Below the pieces are notes generated by a model. That model was not told the origin of the DNA. It saw only the letters and a list, made by a program, of their open reading frames with translations, and did no database searches. Of a stretch of DNA of 64,000 nucleotides, positions 28,280 through 39,695 are shown piece after piece (within the stretch, counting starts at the first letter, position 1; each line of letters opens with the position of its first letter). Origin of the DNA: Pseudomonas sp. TH41 (GTDB lineage: Bacteria; Pseudomonadota; Gammaproteobacteria; Pseudomonadales; Pseudomonadaceae); NCBI RefSeq assembly GCF_016650695.1, contig NZ_JAEKFH010000003.1, positions 1,570,001 to 1,634,000 on the forward strand. The letters run 5' to 3'. Made by a program: the position numbers and the translations under genes.

Positions 28280-29290
28280 ATGATGTTTCGAAATACCCTG
28301 CGCCGCGGCCTGACCATCACCCTGCTCGGCCTGGCACTCGCCACTCCCCTCACCCAGGCCGCCGACTCCGTTTCCCTGACACTCTATAACGGCCAACACA
28401 AGGAAGTCGGCGACGCCATCGCCAAGGCTTTCGAAGCCAAGACCGGCATTCACGTCAACGTGCGCAAGGGCAGCAGCAACCAGCTCGCCAGCCAGGTTGT
28501 CGAAGAAGGCGATCGCTCCCCTGCCGATGTGATCTACACCGAAGAGTCGCCACCGCTGAACAAACTCGGCGAACAAGGCCTGCTGGCCCAGACTGATGCC
28601 GCCACCCTAGCCGTTCTGCCCAAAGACTATGTCGCTGGCAATGGCACCTGGATCGGCATTACCGCCCGGGTCCGCGTCGTCGCCTACAACCCTGAACTGA
28701 TCGATGAAAAAGACCTGCCCAAGTCGGTGATGGAATTCTCCGACCCGAAATGGCAAGGCAAGGTCGGCTTCGTGCCTAGCAGCGGCGCGTTCCAGGAACA
28801 GGCCGTGGCGATCATCAAAGTGCATGGCATGGACGCCGCCGAAGAATGGCTGACCGGCCTGCGCGCGTTCGGCAAGACGTACAGCAACAACATGGTGGCG
28901 CTGAAGGCGGTCGAAAATGGCGAAGTCGCCACGGTACTGGTGAACAACTACTACTGGTTCGCCTTGCAGCGTGAGAAAGGCCAGCTCGATTCGAAACTGC
29001 ATTACTTCACGGGCGGCGACGTCGGCGGGCTGATCACTGTTTCCAGCGCCGCCGTGCTGAAATCCAGCAAGCACCCCAAAGAAGCCCAGCAATTCCTCGC
29101 GTACATGGCGAGCGAAGAAGGCCAACGCGTGATCACCCAGACCACTGCCGAATACCCGCTGCATAAAGGCATGGCGTCGGATCGCGGTCTCAAGCCGTTC
29201 AGCGAGCTTGAAGCGCCGAACGTCACGCCAGCCGACCTCGGCAATGCGGAACAAGCCTTGGACCTGGAACGTGACGTTGGCTTGAATTGA
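28280..29290 (+). CDS. Ferric iron ABC transporter substrate-binding protein (FbpA/HitA type)
   Basis: A 336-aa periplasmic protein with a signal peptide of about 27 residues ending in LTQA. Ferric ligands of the FbpA family are recognisable: His in LYNGQHKEV, Glu in VIYTEES and the Tyr dyad in VNNYYWF. It binds Fe3+ (often with phosphate or carbonate as synergistic anion) after siderophore-independent delivery and passes it to the permease encoded next, whose ATG overlaps this stop as TGATG. Two adjacent ATG codons (28280, 28283) follow GAGGA. HitA of P. aeruginosa is the nearest named relative. No ATPase gene is adjacent. Confidence 0.88.
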   Translation: MMFRNTLRRGLTITLLGLALATPLTQAADSVSLTLYNGQHKEVGDAIAKAFEAKTGIHVNVRKGSSNQLASQVVEEGDRSPADVIYTEESPPLNKLGEQGLLAQTDAATLAVLPKDYVAGNGTWIGITARVRVVAYNPELIDEKDLPKSVMEFSDPKWQGKVGFVPSSGAFQEQAVAIIKVHGMDAAEEWLTGLRAFGKTYSNNMVALKAVENGEVATVLVNNYYWFALQREKGQLDSKLHYFTGGDVGGLITVSSAAVLKSSKHPKEAQQFLAYMASEEGQRVITQTTAEYPLHKGMASDRGLKPFSELEAPNVTPADLGNAEQALDLERDVGLN

Positions 29291-30855
29291 TGAGTGCATC
29301 GTTATCCGCCCCCGCCGCGCACGAGGGCTACGTGCCACGGCGTAAGCGGCCCTCGATCTGGCTGCTGCTGCCGGTTGTGCTGCTGGTGTTTCTCAGCCTG
29401 TTGCCGCTGGCGTATGTCGGACTCAAGACCTGGCAGGCTGGCTGGGCCGAGGCACTGCATCTACTGTGGCGGCCTTATGTGTTCGGGCTGTTGCGCAATA
29501 CCTTGGCACTGATGGTCGGCGTGACACTGGCCTGCGGCGTGATCGGCCTGTCGCTGGCCTGGTTGCTGGAGCGCAGCAATCTGCCAGGGCGGCGCTTGTG
29601 GGGCGTGATCCTGTGCTTACCGTTCGCGGTGCCAGCGTTTGTCAGCAGTTTTACCTGGGTCTCGCTGAGCGCTCACTTCGAAGGTTTGGGCGGGGCGATC
29701 CTGGTGATGACCCTGTCCAAATATCCGCTGATCTTTCTGCCGGTGGCGGCGACACTGCGCAATCTCGATCCGTCCCTTGAAGAGTCCGCCCGAACCCTCG
29801 GGCAGAATCGCTGGGGCGTATTTTTCAGGATTACCCTACCGCTGCTCTGGCCGTCACTGCTTGCCGGCTCGCTGCTGATTGCGCTGCATATGCTGGTGGA
29901 ATTCGGCGCCCTGTCGATCATCGGCCTGCAAACCTTCACCACAGCGATCTATCAGCAGTTCGAGCTGGAATTCAGCAACGCCAACGCAGCCATGCTTTCT
30001 GCAGTGTTGCTGGCTCTGTGCCTGATGCTGCTGTGGCTTGAGTTACGGGTTCGCGGCAAGGGTCGACATGTTCGTACCGGCCAGGGTGCAGCGCGCCATG
30101 CAGAACAAGTCAGGCTGGGGCCTTGGGCGGCCGCCGGGCAATTTTATTGCCTGGCACTGGCGATCGTCGGCAGCGGCATTCCCCTGGGGATGTTGGCGTA
30201 CTGGTTGGCGGTGGGCTCGTCGGCTGCGTTTCCGGTGGCTGCGATCAGCGAGGCGCTGCTGTCGTCTCTGGCGCTTTCTCTCGGCGGGGCAGCCTTGTGC
30301 CTGGTGCTGGCCGTGCCGGTGGGGTTGCTGGTGGTGCGTTACAAAGGCCCATTGGCGATGTGGGCCGAGCGCTTGCCATATCTGCTGCATGCACTGCCAG
30401 GCCTGGTGATTGCGCTGACCCTGGTGTATTTCGCCCTGCACTATGTGCCGGCGCTGTACCAGACGTCGGCGTTGCTGCTGATCGCCTATGCGTTACTGTT
30501 TCTGCCGCTGGCTCAGGCGCCGATTCGCACCGCGCTGAACAAGGCTGCGCCGCAGCTGGAAGAAGCGGCTCGCACATTGGGGGCGTCGTCCTTCAGCGCA
30601 TTTTGCCGGGTGACCTTACCGATTATTTTCCCGGCGCTGGGCGCAGCATTTGCGCTGGTGTTTCTGGATGCGATGAAGGAACTGACGGCGACGCTCTTGC
30701 TGAGCCCGACCGGGCTCAATACGCTGGCGACGGAGGTTTGGGCGCATACCGCGAATGTGGAATTTGCGGCGGCGGCGCCCTATGCGGCGTTGTTGATTTT
30801 GGTGTCGGGGTTGCCGGTTTATTTGCTAACGACGCGGATGTATTTGGGCCGCTGA
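29290..30855 (+). CDS. Ferric iron ABC transporter permease (FbpB/HitB type)
   Basis: A 521-aa inner-membrane permease with two fused binding-protein-dependent transport modules. Each module ends in an EAA loop: EESARTLGQNRWGVFFRITL about residue 165 and EEAARTLGASSFSAFCRVTL about residue 425. About twelve hydrophobic segments are visible. The two-module arrangement is typical of the ferric transporters HitB/FbpB. The start ATG at 29290 overlaps the stop of the binding protein gene. The operon ends here without a nucleotide-binding subunit, so the ATPase must come from elsewhere in the genome. Confidence 0.9.
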   Translation: MSASLSAPAAHEGYVPRRKRPSIWLLLPVVLLVFLSLLPLAYVGLKTWQAGWAEALHLLWRPYVFGLLRNTLALMVGVTLACGVIGLSLAWLLERSNLPGRRLWGVILCLPFAVPAFVSSFTWVSLSAHFEGLGGAILVMTLSKYPLIFLPVAATLRNLDPSLEESARTLGQNRWGVFFRITLPLLWPSLLAGSLLIALHMLVEFGALSIIGLQTFTTAIYQQFELEFSNANAAMLSAVLLALCLMLLWLELRVRGKGRHVRTGQGAARHAEQVRLGPWAAAGQFYCLALAIVGSGIPLGMLAYWLAVGSSAAFPVAAISEALLSSLALSLGGAALCLVLAVPVGLLVVRYKGPLAMWAERLPYLLHALPGLVIALTLVYFALHYVPALYQTSALLLIAYALLFLPLAQAPIRTALNKAAPQLEEAARTLGASSFSAFCRVTLPIIFPALGAAFALVFLDAMKELTATLLLSPTGLNTLATEVWAHTANVEFAAAAPYAALLILVSGLPVYLLTTRMYLGR

Positions 30856-30863
30856 TAAAGCGA

Positions 30864-30946
30864 AAGATCGCAGCCTGCGGCAGCTCCTACAGGGAAATGT
30901 ATATTCCTGTGTAGGAGCTGCCGCAGGCTGCGATCTTTTGATCTTT
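30864..30946. repeat. REPIN, family B, outward-facing pair
   Basis: AAGATCGCAGCCTGCGGCAG with CTCCTACA comes first, then TGTAGGAGCTGCCGCAGGCT with CGATCTTTTGATCTT: the same cores as other family B elements but in the reversed relative order, separated by a short A/T spacer. It fills the gap between the convergent permease and chemoreceptor genes. Confidence 0.88.
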
Positions 30947-30952
30947 AGGAAA

Positions 30953-32887
30953 TCAGGCCCTGAACTGCCCCAGGCTCGCCTTCAACTGCGCCGCCAAGCC
31001 ATCCAGCACCTTGCCGCTGGCCGTGGTTTCCACCACCGCCTGAGCTGCCTTCTCAGCCTGTACATGAATCGTCTCAACCCGACCCCGCACCGCTTGCGCG
31101 CCTTGTGCCTGATGCGCCGCTGCCTGAGTCGCCAGGCCAATCGCCGCATGCACTTGCTCAACCGATGCCTGCACCGACTGCTGCAACCGCGCGCTGTCAC
31201 GCAGCACCAGCAAACCTTCGCTGGCCTGACGTCCGGCCTGACCAATCGCTGCCACCGCCTCACGTGCGCCTTGCTGCAAGGCAACGATGTGCGCCTGAAT
31301 ATCGCCAGTAGAGCTTTGCGTCTTGCTCGCCAACGCCCGCACTTCGTCAGCCACCACCGCAAATCCGCGCCCTGTCTCACCGGCACGCGCCGCTTCGATG
31401 GCCGCGTTCAGCGCCAGCAAGTTGGTTTGCTCGGCGATCCCGTGAATCACCGTCAGCACTACTTCAATCTGTTCACTCTGCTGCGCCAGTCGCTCGATGA
31501 CTTTCGCCCCGGTATCAACCTGCCCGGCCAGCGCTTCGATCAGGCTGCCGACTTTCGCCGAGGTCCGGGTGTTTTCATCGGTGGCCGAACGAATGTCCAC
31601 CACCTGCTTCAATGCCGCCTGCATGGCGTTGCTTTCTGACTGAGCATCATCAGCCATCTGCGACAAGGCACGCAGGCTCTCGGCCACTTCATCGCGCTGC
31701 ATGCCCGCCGCCTTGTCGGCCCCGGCGTTGCGCAGGGTCATGGCACCAATCTCCACACCGGTACGCTGAGCCACATCGCCAGCCTCACGCACGATCGGCT
31801 GCAACTTATCCACAAAGCGATTGACCGCCGAGGCCATGTCGCCGATTTCATCTTTGCTGTTGATCTGCACACGCTTGGTCAGGTCGCCCTCGCCTGCCGC
31901 CAGGTCATCCATCGCGGCAATCAGCATTTTCAGGCGATTGACAACACGACGCCCCAACACCACGGCCAGCAACAGCAACACGCCGCAACCGACCAGCGCC
32001 AGGCCCATACCGATGCGCCAGCGCAACGTGGCCGCCGCTTCCTGCACGGTACTGGTCGTGTTGGCTTTCATGTCAGCGGCGGTGGATTGTGCCGATTGCA
32101 GACGCGCGCGCATCGCCGTGGCGCTGTCAGCGGCCGCGCCTTTGAGGCTGTCGCCGACCAGTTGATCACTGCTGGCGATCAACGCCGAGAAGCGCTTGTC
32201 GAGGGCCGCCAGATCGGTTTCCACCGAGGCGGTCGAGACGCCCATCAGGACCTTGCCAATCTCCACGCCATTGGGGTTGATCGAGGCTTCGATATAGAAG
32301 ACCGATGGGTCGTTCTTCGCCGCATCCAGCACTTTGTCCAGCGCTCGCTCGCCCTGCCCTTTTTCCAAAAGCGCCTTGTTGATCGGATTGTCCCGATTGA
32401 GGTAGCGCGTCAGGTGCTGGCCCGTGGCGTCGTCATAGACCACGAACAATACGTTGGGATTGCGCTGAGCCCGGCGGGCGAATTCGGAAAGGGTTGGAAC
32501 GTCGCTGTCCCACATGGCGCGGGGTGCGACCGAGGCCAGAAGTTGCGCCATATCATTGGCGGAATCTTTCAGGTCTTTTTCCAGCGTTGTACGCAACTGC
32601 GCCTGCTCCTCCTCCAACCGCGAGGACAAACCGGTCGTGAGCCGCTGCCGAGTGCTGGTGGAAAGACTATCGAGGCTCGACGTGACTTCGCGTCCCGCCT
32701 GCTCAAGCTCGCCAGAGAGTTTTTGACTGTCCGCACCCAGGCGCACACCGAGATCGGCTTCCAGTGCAGTCACTGTGCTCCGGGTCAGAGCAACAGCCAC
32801 CAGCACCTGCACCAAAAGGGCGATACCAAGGGTAACGAACACAGGCCGCAACAAACGGCTTTGTAACAGGGAGAGAACGGCCGACAC
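30953..32887 (-). CDS. Methyl-accepting chemotaxis protein
   Basis: A 644-aa transmembrane chemoreceptor. TM1 is about residues 15-34 and TM2 about 291-312, enclosing a periplasmic ligand domain of about 255 residues. A HAMP domain (about 311-365) with [17 protein letters not shown] follows. The cytoplasmic signalling hairpin has the tip [20 protein letters not shown] then [15 protein letters not shown]. The start is GTG at 32887 with AGAGGG eight bases upstream; no in-frame ATG fits. The position next to purA matches PP_4888 of P. putida. The ligand is unknown. The periplasmic part has long helices at both ends with a central [23 protein letters not shown] mixed segment, suggesting a single-Cache-type pocket within a helical frame. 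Confidence 0.92.
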   Translation of the reverse strand: MSAVLSLLQSRLLRPVFVTLGIALLVQVLVAVALTRSTVTALEADLGVRLGADSQKLSGELEQAGREVTSSLDSLSTSTRQRLTTGLSSRLEEEQAQLRTTLEKDLKDSANDMAQLLASVAPRAMWDSDVPTLSEFARRAQRNPNVLFVVYDDATGQHLTRYLNRDNPINKALLEKGQGERALDKVLDAAKNDPSVFYIEASINPNGVEIGKVLMGVSTASVETDLAALDKRFSALIASSDQLVGDSLKGAAADSATAMRARLQSAQSTAADMKANTTSTVQEAAATLRWRIGMGLALVGCGVLLLLAVVLGRRVVNRLKMLIAAMDDLAAGEGDLTKRVQINSKDEIGDMASAVNRFVDKLQPIVREAGDVAQRTGVEIGAMTLRNAGADKAAGMQRDEVAESLRALSQMADDAQSESNAMQAALKQVVDIRSATDENTRTSAKVGSLIEALAGQVDTGAKVIERLAQQSEQIEVVLTVIHGIAEQTNLLALNAAIEAARAGETGRGFAVVADEVRALASKTQSSTGDIQAHIVALQQGAREAVAAIGQAGRQASEGLLVLRDSARLQQSVQASVEQVHAAIGLATQAAAHQAQGAQAVRGRVETIHVQAEKAAQAVVETTASGKVLDGLAAQLKASLGQFRA

Positions 32888-32992
32888 TTAAAATCCCTCT
32901 GCATTGACGCCATTAAATTGATGGCTCGCCAGGAAGCGATGCTCTTAATGAAGAACACAGCAAGGGTCGTGCCGTCCAACAGGCATAAACGA

Positions 32993-33020
32993 CAAAGGGC
33001 CCGATTAAGGGCCCTTTGTG
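32993..33020 (-). terminator. Terminator after purA
   Basis: ACAAAGGGCCC pairs perfectly with GGGCCCTTTGT around a 6-base loop, 18 bases after the purA stop. T-rich sequence follows on both strands. Confidence 0.82.
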
Positions 33021-33038
33021 TTTTACATCAATGACTTA

Positions 33039-34385
<1,347 letters not shown>

Positions 34386-35573
34386 TCAAGAAGCCAGCGG
34401 CAATATTTGCCAAAGCCCGTTCTGCTGAATCAATTGCCGGTCGCAGTCCGCTTCACGGGCGGCGGCCAAAGGTTGCCCAGGCAAAGCCTGAACGACACGC
34501 TGACCCTCACTGCGCAACTGGCAAACCTGCTGCCAGAGTGCCGCATCCGTACTGTCAGGCATCCAGATACCGCCAGACGGTAGCTCGATCTCAGCACGCC
34601 CCAGGGTCACCAGGGTTTTCAAATCGGTAGAGAAACCAGTTGCCGGACGTGCACGACCGAAGTCCGCACCAATGTCGTCGTAACGACCGCCCTGAGCAAT
34701 CGACTGACCAACACCCGGGACGAACACGGCGAACACCACACCGGTGTGGTAGTGGTAGCCGCGCAACTCGCCCAGATCGAAGTAAAGCGGTAACTCCGGG
34801 AAACGCACGGACAGACGTTCGGCAATCGCCAGCAAGTCGTCCAGAGCCGCCAGAACCGGCGCCGGCGCATTCGCCAGTCGCTCGCGTGCAGCGCGCAATA
34901 CTTCGCGGCCGCCACACAAATCGACCAACGCCCGCAGCATGCCCGACAGATCGGCAGGCAAGCCCTCGGTCAGGGTAATGACCTCGTCGATGGCCTTGCG
35001 TTGCAACGCATCGAACAATTGTTGTTCAACTTCACCGGACAAACCGGCAGCGCGGGCCAGCCCACGGTAGATACCGACATGACCGAGGTCCATGTGCACG
35101 TCCGGCACATCGGCCAGCTGCAGCATGGCCAGCATCAGGCTGATGACTTCCACGTCGCTGCTCGGGCTGGCATCGCCGTACAACTCGGCACCCAGTTGAA
35201 TCGGGCTGCGCGAGGACGACAAGGCACGCGGCTGCGCATGCAGCACGCTACCGGCATAGCACAGACGGCTCGGGCCTTCGCGACGCAGGGTGTGCGCATC
35301 AATGCGCGCCACTTGCGGCGTGATGTCGGCACGGAAACCCATCTGCCGACCCGATTGCGGGTCAATAACCTTGAAGGTACGCAGATCGAGGTCCGAGCCC
35401 GCGCCGGTCAGCAGGGATTCCAGGTACTCGATATGGGGAGTCACGACAAACTCGTAACCCCAGCTCTGGAACAGATCCAACACCTGACGACGCGCTACTT
35501 CAATGCGCGCCGCTTCTGGTGGCAGTACTTCTTCGATGCCATCTGGCAGCAGCCAGCGGTCTACCGTTGCCAT
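34386..35573 (-). CDS. hisZ: ATP phosphoribosyltransferase regulatory subunit HisZ
   Basis: A 395-aa protein related to histidyl-tRNA synthetase but without aminoacylation. [20 protein letters not shown] and [17 protein letters not shown] resemble the class II catalytic core, and [15 protein letters not shown] corresponds to motif 2. With short-form HisG it makes the first enzyme of histidine synthesis and confers feedback control. HisG itself is not in the window. It is upstream of purA on the same strand. Confidence 0.94.
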   Translation of the reverse strand: MATVDRWLLPDGIEEVLPPEAARIEVARRQVLDLFQSWGYEFVVTPHIEYLESLLTGAGSDLDLRTFKVIDPQSGRQMGFRADITPQVARIDAHTLRREGPSRLCYAGSVLHAQPRALSSSRSPIQLGAELYGDASPSSDVEVISLMLAMLQLADVPDVHMDLGHVGIYRGLARAAGLSGEVEQQLFDALQRKAIDEVITLTEGLPADLSGMLRALVDLCGGREVLRAARERLANAPAPVLAALDDLLAIAERLSVRFPELPLYFDLGELRGYHYHTGVVFAVFVPGVGQSIAQGGRYDDIGADFGRARPATGFSTDLKTLVTLGRAEIELPSGGIWMPDSTDAALWQQVCQLRSEGQRVVQALPGQPLAAAREADCDRQLIQQNGLWQILPLAS

Positions 35574-35778
35574 TACGCCATTCCCCTATGATCCGGGCGG
35601 CAAGCCTGTGGGCGAGCCTTGAGTGAAGCAGAAAATGATCGGTCCATGTGCATAAACCACGCGCATGAACGACGGGGCGAAAAGCCTGAAACCGGCTTCG
35701 CCAACCACTTTCCTCGAAAAACCTGTCGAGCTATTCAACTCGATGTCTTGCAACAACAGCAATCAAACGTGCAGACGC

Positions 35779-35802
35779 AAAAAAGCCGGGAATTTCCCGG
35801 CT
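35779..35802 (-). terminator. Terminator after hflC
   Basis: AGCCGGGAA and TTCCCGGCT form a 9-bp stem, followed on the minus strand by TTTTTTG. It ends the nnr-to-hflC superoperon 87 bases after the hflC stop. The remaining part of the 315-bp gap (35574-35778) should hold the hisZ promoter; I see no further gene there. Confidence 0.85.
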
Positions 35803-35888
35803 GCCGCATCATACACACGTTTTCCCAAAGGATCACCCCGCCCGAGGTTTTAGCCGCCAGGCGGGGGATGATTCAGGTCAACGCCGTA

Positions 35889-36758
35889 TCAAGGTTTGGC
35901 TTTTTCCAGGTAATGGAAGAAGTCGCTGCTTGGGTCCAGGACCATGACGTCGGATTTGTTCGCGAAGCTTTCACGGTAGGCACGCAGGCTACGGTAGAAA
36001 CTGTAGAACTCCTGGTCCTGGCCGTAGGCCTTGGAGTAGATCGCAGCTGCCTGGGCATCACCATCACCGCGAACTTCTTCGGATTCACGATAGGCTTCAG
36101 CCAGCAGCACGCGGCGTTGACGATCGGCGTCGGCACGGATGCCTTCTGCCAGCTCGTTACCCTTGGCGCGATGCTCGCGAGCTTCACGCTCACGCTCTGA
36201 ACTCATGCGCTCGAACACGCTGCGGTTCACTTCTTTCGGCAGGTCGATAGCCTTGACCCGAACATCGACCACTTCAATGCCCAGCTCTTTTTCCGCCATC
36301 TTGTTCAGCGACGCAGTGATATCGGTCATCAGCGCATCACGCTCACCGGAAACCACTTCGTGCAACGTGCGCTTACCGAACTGGTCACGCAGGCCCGATT
36401 CCAGACGGCGGGAAAGGCGCTCGTCAGCAATCTGCTTGAGGCCGGACGTCGCGGTGTAGAAGCGCTCGGCATCTTTCACGCGCCACTTGGCGTAGGCATC
36501 AACCATGACAGCTTTCTTTTCCAGCGTCAGGAAGCGTTGTGTCGGTGCATCCAGCGTCATCAGGCGTGCGTCGAATTTACGCACCTGGTTCACGTAAGGC
36601 ACTTTCACATGCAGACCCGGCTGAACATCAGCCTGGACCACGCGACCGAACTGCAGCAACACCGCTCGCTCGGTCTGAGCCACGATGTAGAAGCAGTTCC
36701 AGGCAGCGATTGCCACGACGACGCCGACAATAAGGGCGATCAGCGATTTATTGCTCAT
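35889..36758 (-). CDS. hflC: HflC, subunit of the FtsH-modulating HflKC complex
   Basis: A 289-aa SPFH/prohibitin-family protein with an N-terminal membrane anchor (about residues 5-25, LIALIVGVVVAIAAWNCFYI) and the large domain outside the cytoplasm. QTERAVLLQFGRVVQADVQP is the characteristic SPFH start. A long coiled-coil with many Arg/Glu (about 180-235) mediates assembly with HflK into the cage around FtsH protease. Its start overlaps the hflK stop as TGATG. Confidence 0.96.
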   Translation of the reverse strand: MSNKSLIALIVGVVVAIAAWNCFYIVAQTERAVLLQFGRVVQADVQPGLHVKVPYVNQVRKFDARLMTLDAPTQRFLTLEKKAVMVDAYAKWRVKDAERFYTATSGLKQIADERLSRRLESGLRDQFGKRTLHEVVSGERDALMTDITASLNKMAEKELGIEVVDVRVKAIDLPKEVNRSVFERMSSEREREAREHRAKGNELAEGIRADADRQRRVLLAEAYRESEEVRGDGDAQAAAIYSKAYGQDQEFYSFYRSLRAYRESFANKSDVMVLDPSSDFFHYLEKAKP

Positions 36759-37930
36759 CAGCGACTCTCCCTGGTACGTGCTTGCTGTTGCTGCAGGTCA
36801 GCTGCCGTACGTACATTCGCTTCATTGCCGGTGGCTGCCGCGCCGGTCACCGGAGTGCTGGTGCTGCGACCACTTTCGACCATCTTGTCCAGCGGCAAAT
36901 AGAGCAGATTGCTCTGGCCATTCTTGTTGCCGGTCACGAGAACCTTGCTGGTATTGCTGAAGACTTCCTGCATGGTGTCCAGGTACAGACGCTGACGGGT
37001 AACCTCAGGCGCCTTGCGGTACTCGGCAACCAGTTTGGTGAAGCGATCAGCCTCACCCTTGGCGCGCGAGACGGTTTCGTCACGGTAACCATTGGCATCT
37101 TCAAGGATGCGCTGGGCCTGACCACGGGCTTCCGGCACGACGCCGTTAGCGTAGGTTTCAGCCTGGTTGCGCGAACGCTGCTCGTCTTCACGGGCGCGGA
37201 TCACGTCATCGAAGGCTTCCTGTACTTCACGCGGTGCGGCTGCGCTCTGCACGTTGACCTGAGTGACCGTGATACCCGTGCGATAGGTATCCATGAAGCG
37301 TTGCAGACGCTCCTTGATTTCACTGGCCATCAATTCACGACCTTCGGTCAGCACCTGATCCATCGCGGTGGAACCCACTACATGGCGCAGAGCACTTTCG
37401 GTCGCGTGCTGCAGGCTGATTTCCGGCTGATCAACGCTCAGCACGAAGTCCTGCAGGTTGCTGATCTTGTACTGCACGGTCAGCGGCACTTCGACGATGT
37501 TCTCGTCTTCAGTCAGCATTTGACCCTGCTTGGTGTAGGCACGCTCACGCGTGACGTTTTCCAGGTACTTGCGGTCGATCGGCGGGAAATAAATGTTCAA
37601 ACCCGGGCCGACGGTTTCGTAGTACTTGCCGAAGCGCAGCACCACGGCTTGCTCCTGCTCGTCGACCACGTAGACCGCGCTGTACAGCCACACGGCCGCT
37701 AACACGACCAGGCCGATGCCGAGCAGGCCACCAAAGCCGCCACTCCTGCCCGGACCACCGCCGTCATCACCGCGTTTCTTACCACCACCGAACAACCCGT
37801 TCAGGCTTTCCTGCAGCTTTCGGAAGGCCTCGTCGAGATCCGGTGGTCCCTTGCGGTCGCCGTTATTGCGGCGTTTGCCACCCCAAGGATCCTGATTATT
37901 CGAGTTGCCACCCGGCTCATTCCAAGCCAT
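36758..37930 (-). CDS. hflK: HflK, subunit of the FtsH-modulating HflKC complex
   Basis: A 390-aa SPFH-family protein. A Gly/Asn/Pro-rich cytoplasmic head (MAWNEPGGNSNNQDPWGG and on) precedes one membrane segment at about 72-92. The SPFH domain follows with VVDEQEQAVVLRFGKYYETV. A coiled coil and a Gln-rich C-terminal tail (about 350-390) complete it. The start at 37930 is chosen over an in-frame upstream codon at 37966 because MAWNEPGGN is the conserved beginning. It is coupled to hflC. Confidence 0.96.
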   Translation of the reverse strand: MAWNEPGGNSNNQDPWGGKRRNNGDRKGPPDLDEAFRKLQESLNGLFGGGKKRGDDGGGPGRSGGFGGLLGIGLVVLAAVWLYSAVYVVDEQEQAVVLRFGKYYETVGPGLNIYFPPIDRKYLENVTRERAYTKQGQMLTEDENIVEVPLTVQYKISNLQDFVLSVDQPEISLQHATESALRHVVGSTAMDQVLTEGRELMASEIKERLQRFMDTYRTGITVTQVNVQSAAAPREVQEAFDDVIRAREDEQRSRNQAETYANGVVPEARGQAQRILEDANGYRDETVSRAKGEADRFTKLVAEYRKAPEVTRQRLYLDTMQEVFSNTSKVLVTGNKNGQSNLLYLPLDKMVESGRSTSTPVTGAAATGNEANVRTAADLQQQQARTRESR

Positions 37931-38026
37931 AGCGCTCTCCATCTGATAAAGCAAAGACGCACCCACGGCGCGCCGACCAATGCTACAGAATGCCTGTCAC
38001 CACGGCACAACCGCTTTCTCAGGCTT

Positions 38027-39328
38027 TTATTGCAAAGTGTGTTGCTCGATGAATTCCGTCGGCACAACGCCTTCACGGCTGACCAGTCGATTGAGCTCCG
38101 AGCGCGGCAATCGAACGGCCAGCAAGCTGACACCTTCTTCGTCGTGTTCTTCTTTCTGTACCGCGCCCAGTTCAAAAAACTGTGCACGCAGTCGCGCAAA
38201 ACGCTGAGGCAAGCGCAAGGTACCCACAAACAATTCACTGCCGAGCAACTCGGCAATGGCTTGCTCAAGCAATTCCAGACCACTGCCATCACGCGCCGAC
38301 AGCCACACCCGTTGGGGCTTGCCGTTTTCGTCACGCTGGATTTGTGGCTCAACGCCTTCAAGCAAATCGAGTTTGTTATAGACCTCGAGGATCGGCAAGT
38401 CCTGGGCTCCGATCTCGCCCAGCACCACCATCACCTGCTCGATCTGCAACATGCGATCCGGTTCGGCCGCATCGATCACGTGCAACAGCAGGTCTGAGTT
38501 GCTCGACTCTTCGAGCGTAGACCGAAATGCCTCGACCAATTTGTGGGGCAAGTGGCGTATGAAACCCACAGTGTCGGCCAGGACAATCGGCCCCAGGTCG
38601 TCCAGTTCCAGACGGCGCAAGGTTGGGTCCAGCGTTGCAAACAACTGGTCAGCCGCGTACACGTCGGACTTCGTCACATTATTGAAGAGCGTGGATTTGC
38701 CGGCGTTGGTATACCCCACCAGGGATACGGTAGGAATATCCGCTCGCGAACGGCCGCGTCGCGACTGTTCGCGCTGACTGCGCACTTTTTCCAGCCGGCC
38801 CTTGATCTGTCGCAGGCGAACCCGCAGCAAACGGCGGTCGGTTTCCAGCTGGGTTTCACCCGGGCCACGCATACCGATACCGCCACCCTGACGTTCAAGG
38901 TGAGTCCAGCCACGAACCAGCCGGGTGCTCATGTGGTCAAGCTGGGCCAGTTCTACCTGGAGCTTGCCTTCATGGGTACGGGCGCGTTGGGCGAAAATAT
39001 CCAGAATCAGACCGGTACGGTCGATCACGCGACACTCGAAAACACGTTCGAGGTTACGTTCCTGACTGGGCGTGAGGATGTGATTGAAGATGACCAGATC
39101 TGCCTTTTCGGCATGGACCAGGTCGCGTAGCTCCTCGACCTTGCCGCTGCCAATCAGGTATTTGGCGGTTGGCCGATGACGCGGCACGTTAAAAAACGCA
39201 ACGGTCTCGGCGCCAGCCGAATTAGCCAACTCCTGAAACTCCTGCGGATCTTCGCGCGCCTCAGGGTCCTGTCCATCCAAGTGAACGAGGATCACTCGCT
39301 CACCACCACCGTGGCGCTCAAAGAACAA
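38027..39328 (-). CDS. hflX: GTPase HflX
   Basis: A 433-aa ribosome-associated GTPase that can split stalled 70S ribosomes. The N-terminal domain has ETVAFFNVPRHRPTAKYLIG. A Gly-rich linker GGIGMRGPGETQLETDRR is the HflX hallmark. The G domain shows GYTNAGKSTLFN (G1), DTVGFIRHLPHKLVEAF (G3) and NKLD in EVYNKLDLL (G4). It lies 12 bases downstream of hfq, the conserved miaA-hfq-hflX order. Confidence 0.97.
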   Translation of the reverse strand: MFFERHGGGERVILVHLDGQDPEAREDPQEFQELANSAGAETVAFFNVPRHRPTAKYLIGSGKVEELRDLVHAEKADLVIFNHILTPSQERNLERVFECRVIDRTGLILDIFAQRARTHEGKLQVELAQLDHMSTRLVRGWTHLERQGGGIGMRGPGETQLETDRRLLRVRLRQIKGRLEKVRSQREQSRRGRSRADIPTVSLVGYTNAGKSTLFNNVTKSDVYAADQLFATLDPTLRRLELDDLGPIVLADTVGFIRHLPHKLVEAFRSTLEESSNSDLLLHVIDAAEPDRMLQIEQVMVVLGEIGAQDLPILEVYNKLDLLEGVEPQIQRDENGKPQRVWLSARDGSGLELLEQAIAELLGSELFVGTLRLPQRFARLRAQFFELGAVQKEEHDEEGVSLLAVRLPRSELNRLVSREGVVPTEFIEQHTLQ

Positions 39329-39340
39329 AGGAGACTCCTA

Positions 39341-39601
39341 TCAGGCGTTACCTGGCTCAGCGTCACCAGCTTCGGATTCGGTTGCGCTAGGCAGACGAAT
39401 TGGACGAACCGGCACCACTGTAGAGATAGCGTGTTTGTAAACCATCTGGCTGACGGTGTTCTTCAGCAGGATAACGAACTGGTCGAAAGATTCGATCGTA
39501 CCTTGCAGTTTGATCCCGTTGACCAGATAGATGGACACCCCAACTTTCTCTTTACGTAAAGTATTCAAGTAAGGGTCTTGTAGCGAATGCCCTTTTGACA
39601 T
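39341..39601 (-). CDS. hfq: RNA chaperone Hfq
   Basis: An 86-aa Sm-like hexameric protein that binds sRNAs and mRNAs. The Sm1 motif region [20 protein letters not shown] and the Sm2 motif [14 protein letters not shown] are complete, including the proximal-face QDP and YKH residues. The C-terminal tail is short (about 15 residues), as in other pseudomonads. The start MSKGHSLQ at 39601 has AAAGGAGTG upstream. It is between miaA and hflX in the superoperon; the 94-bp gap after miaA probably contains its own promoter. Confidence 0.98.
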   Translation of the reverse strand: MSKGHSLQDPYLNTLRKEKVGVSIYLVNGIKLQGTIESFDQFVILLKNTVSQMVYKHAISTVVPVRPIRLPSATESEAGDAEPGNA

Positions 39602-39695
39602 GTGCCGCACTCCTTTAAGGATTCAATATAAAAAAATAGGTAAACAGATGGCTTTGGCCGCCCCACCCCCAAGGATAGACGGCAATTGCAAGGAC

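Noticed and set aside
36034..36453. Possible small genes opposite hflC and hflK
   Set aside because: Both strands are open because of codon bias; hflC/hflK are complete and conserved, and the opposing frames carry no family signature.
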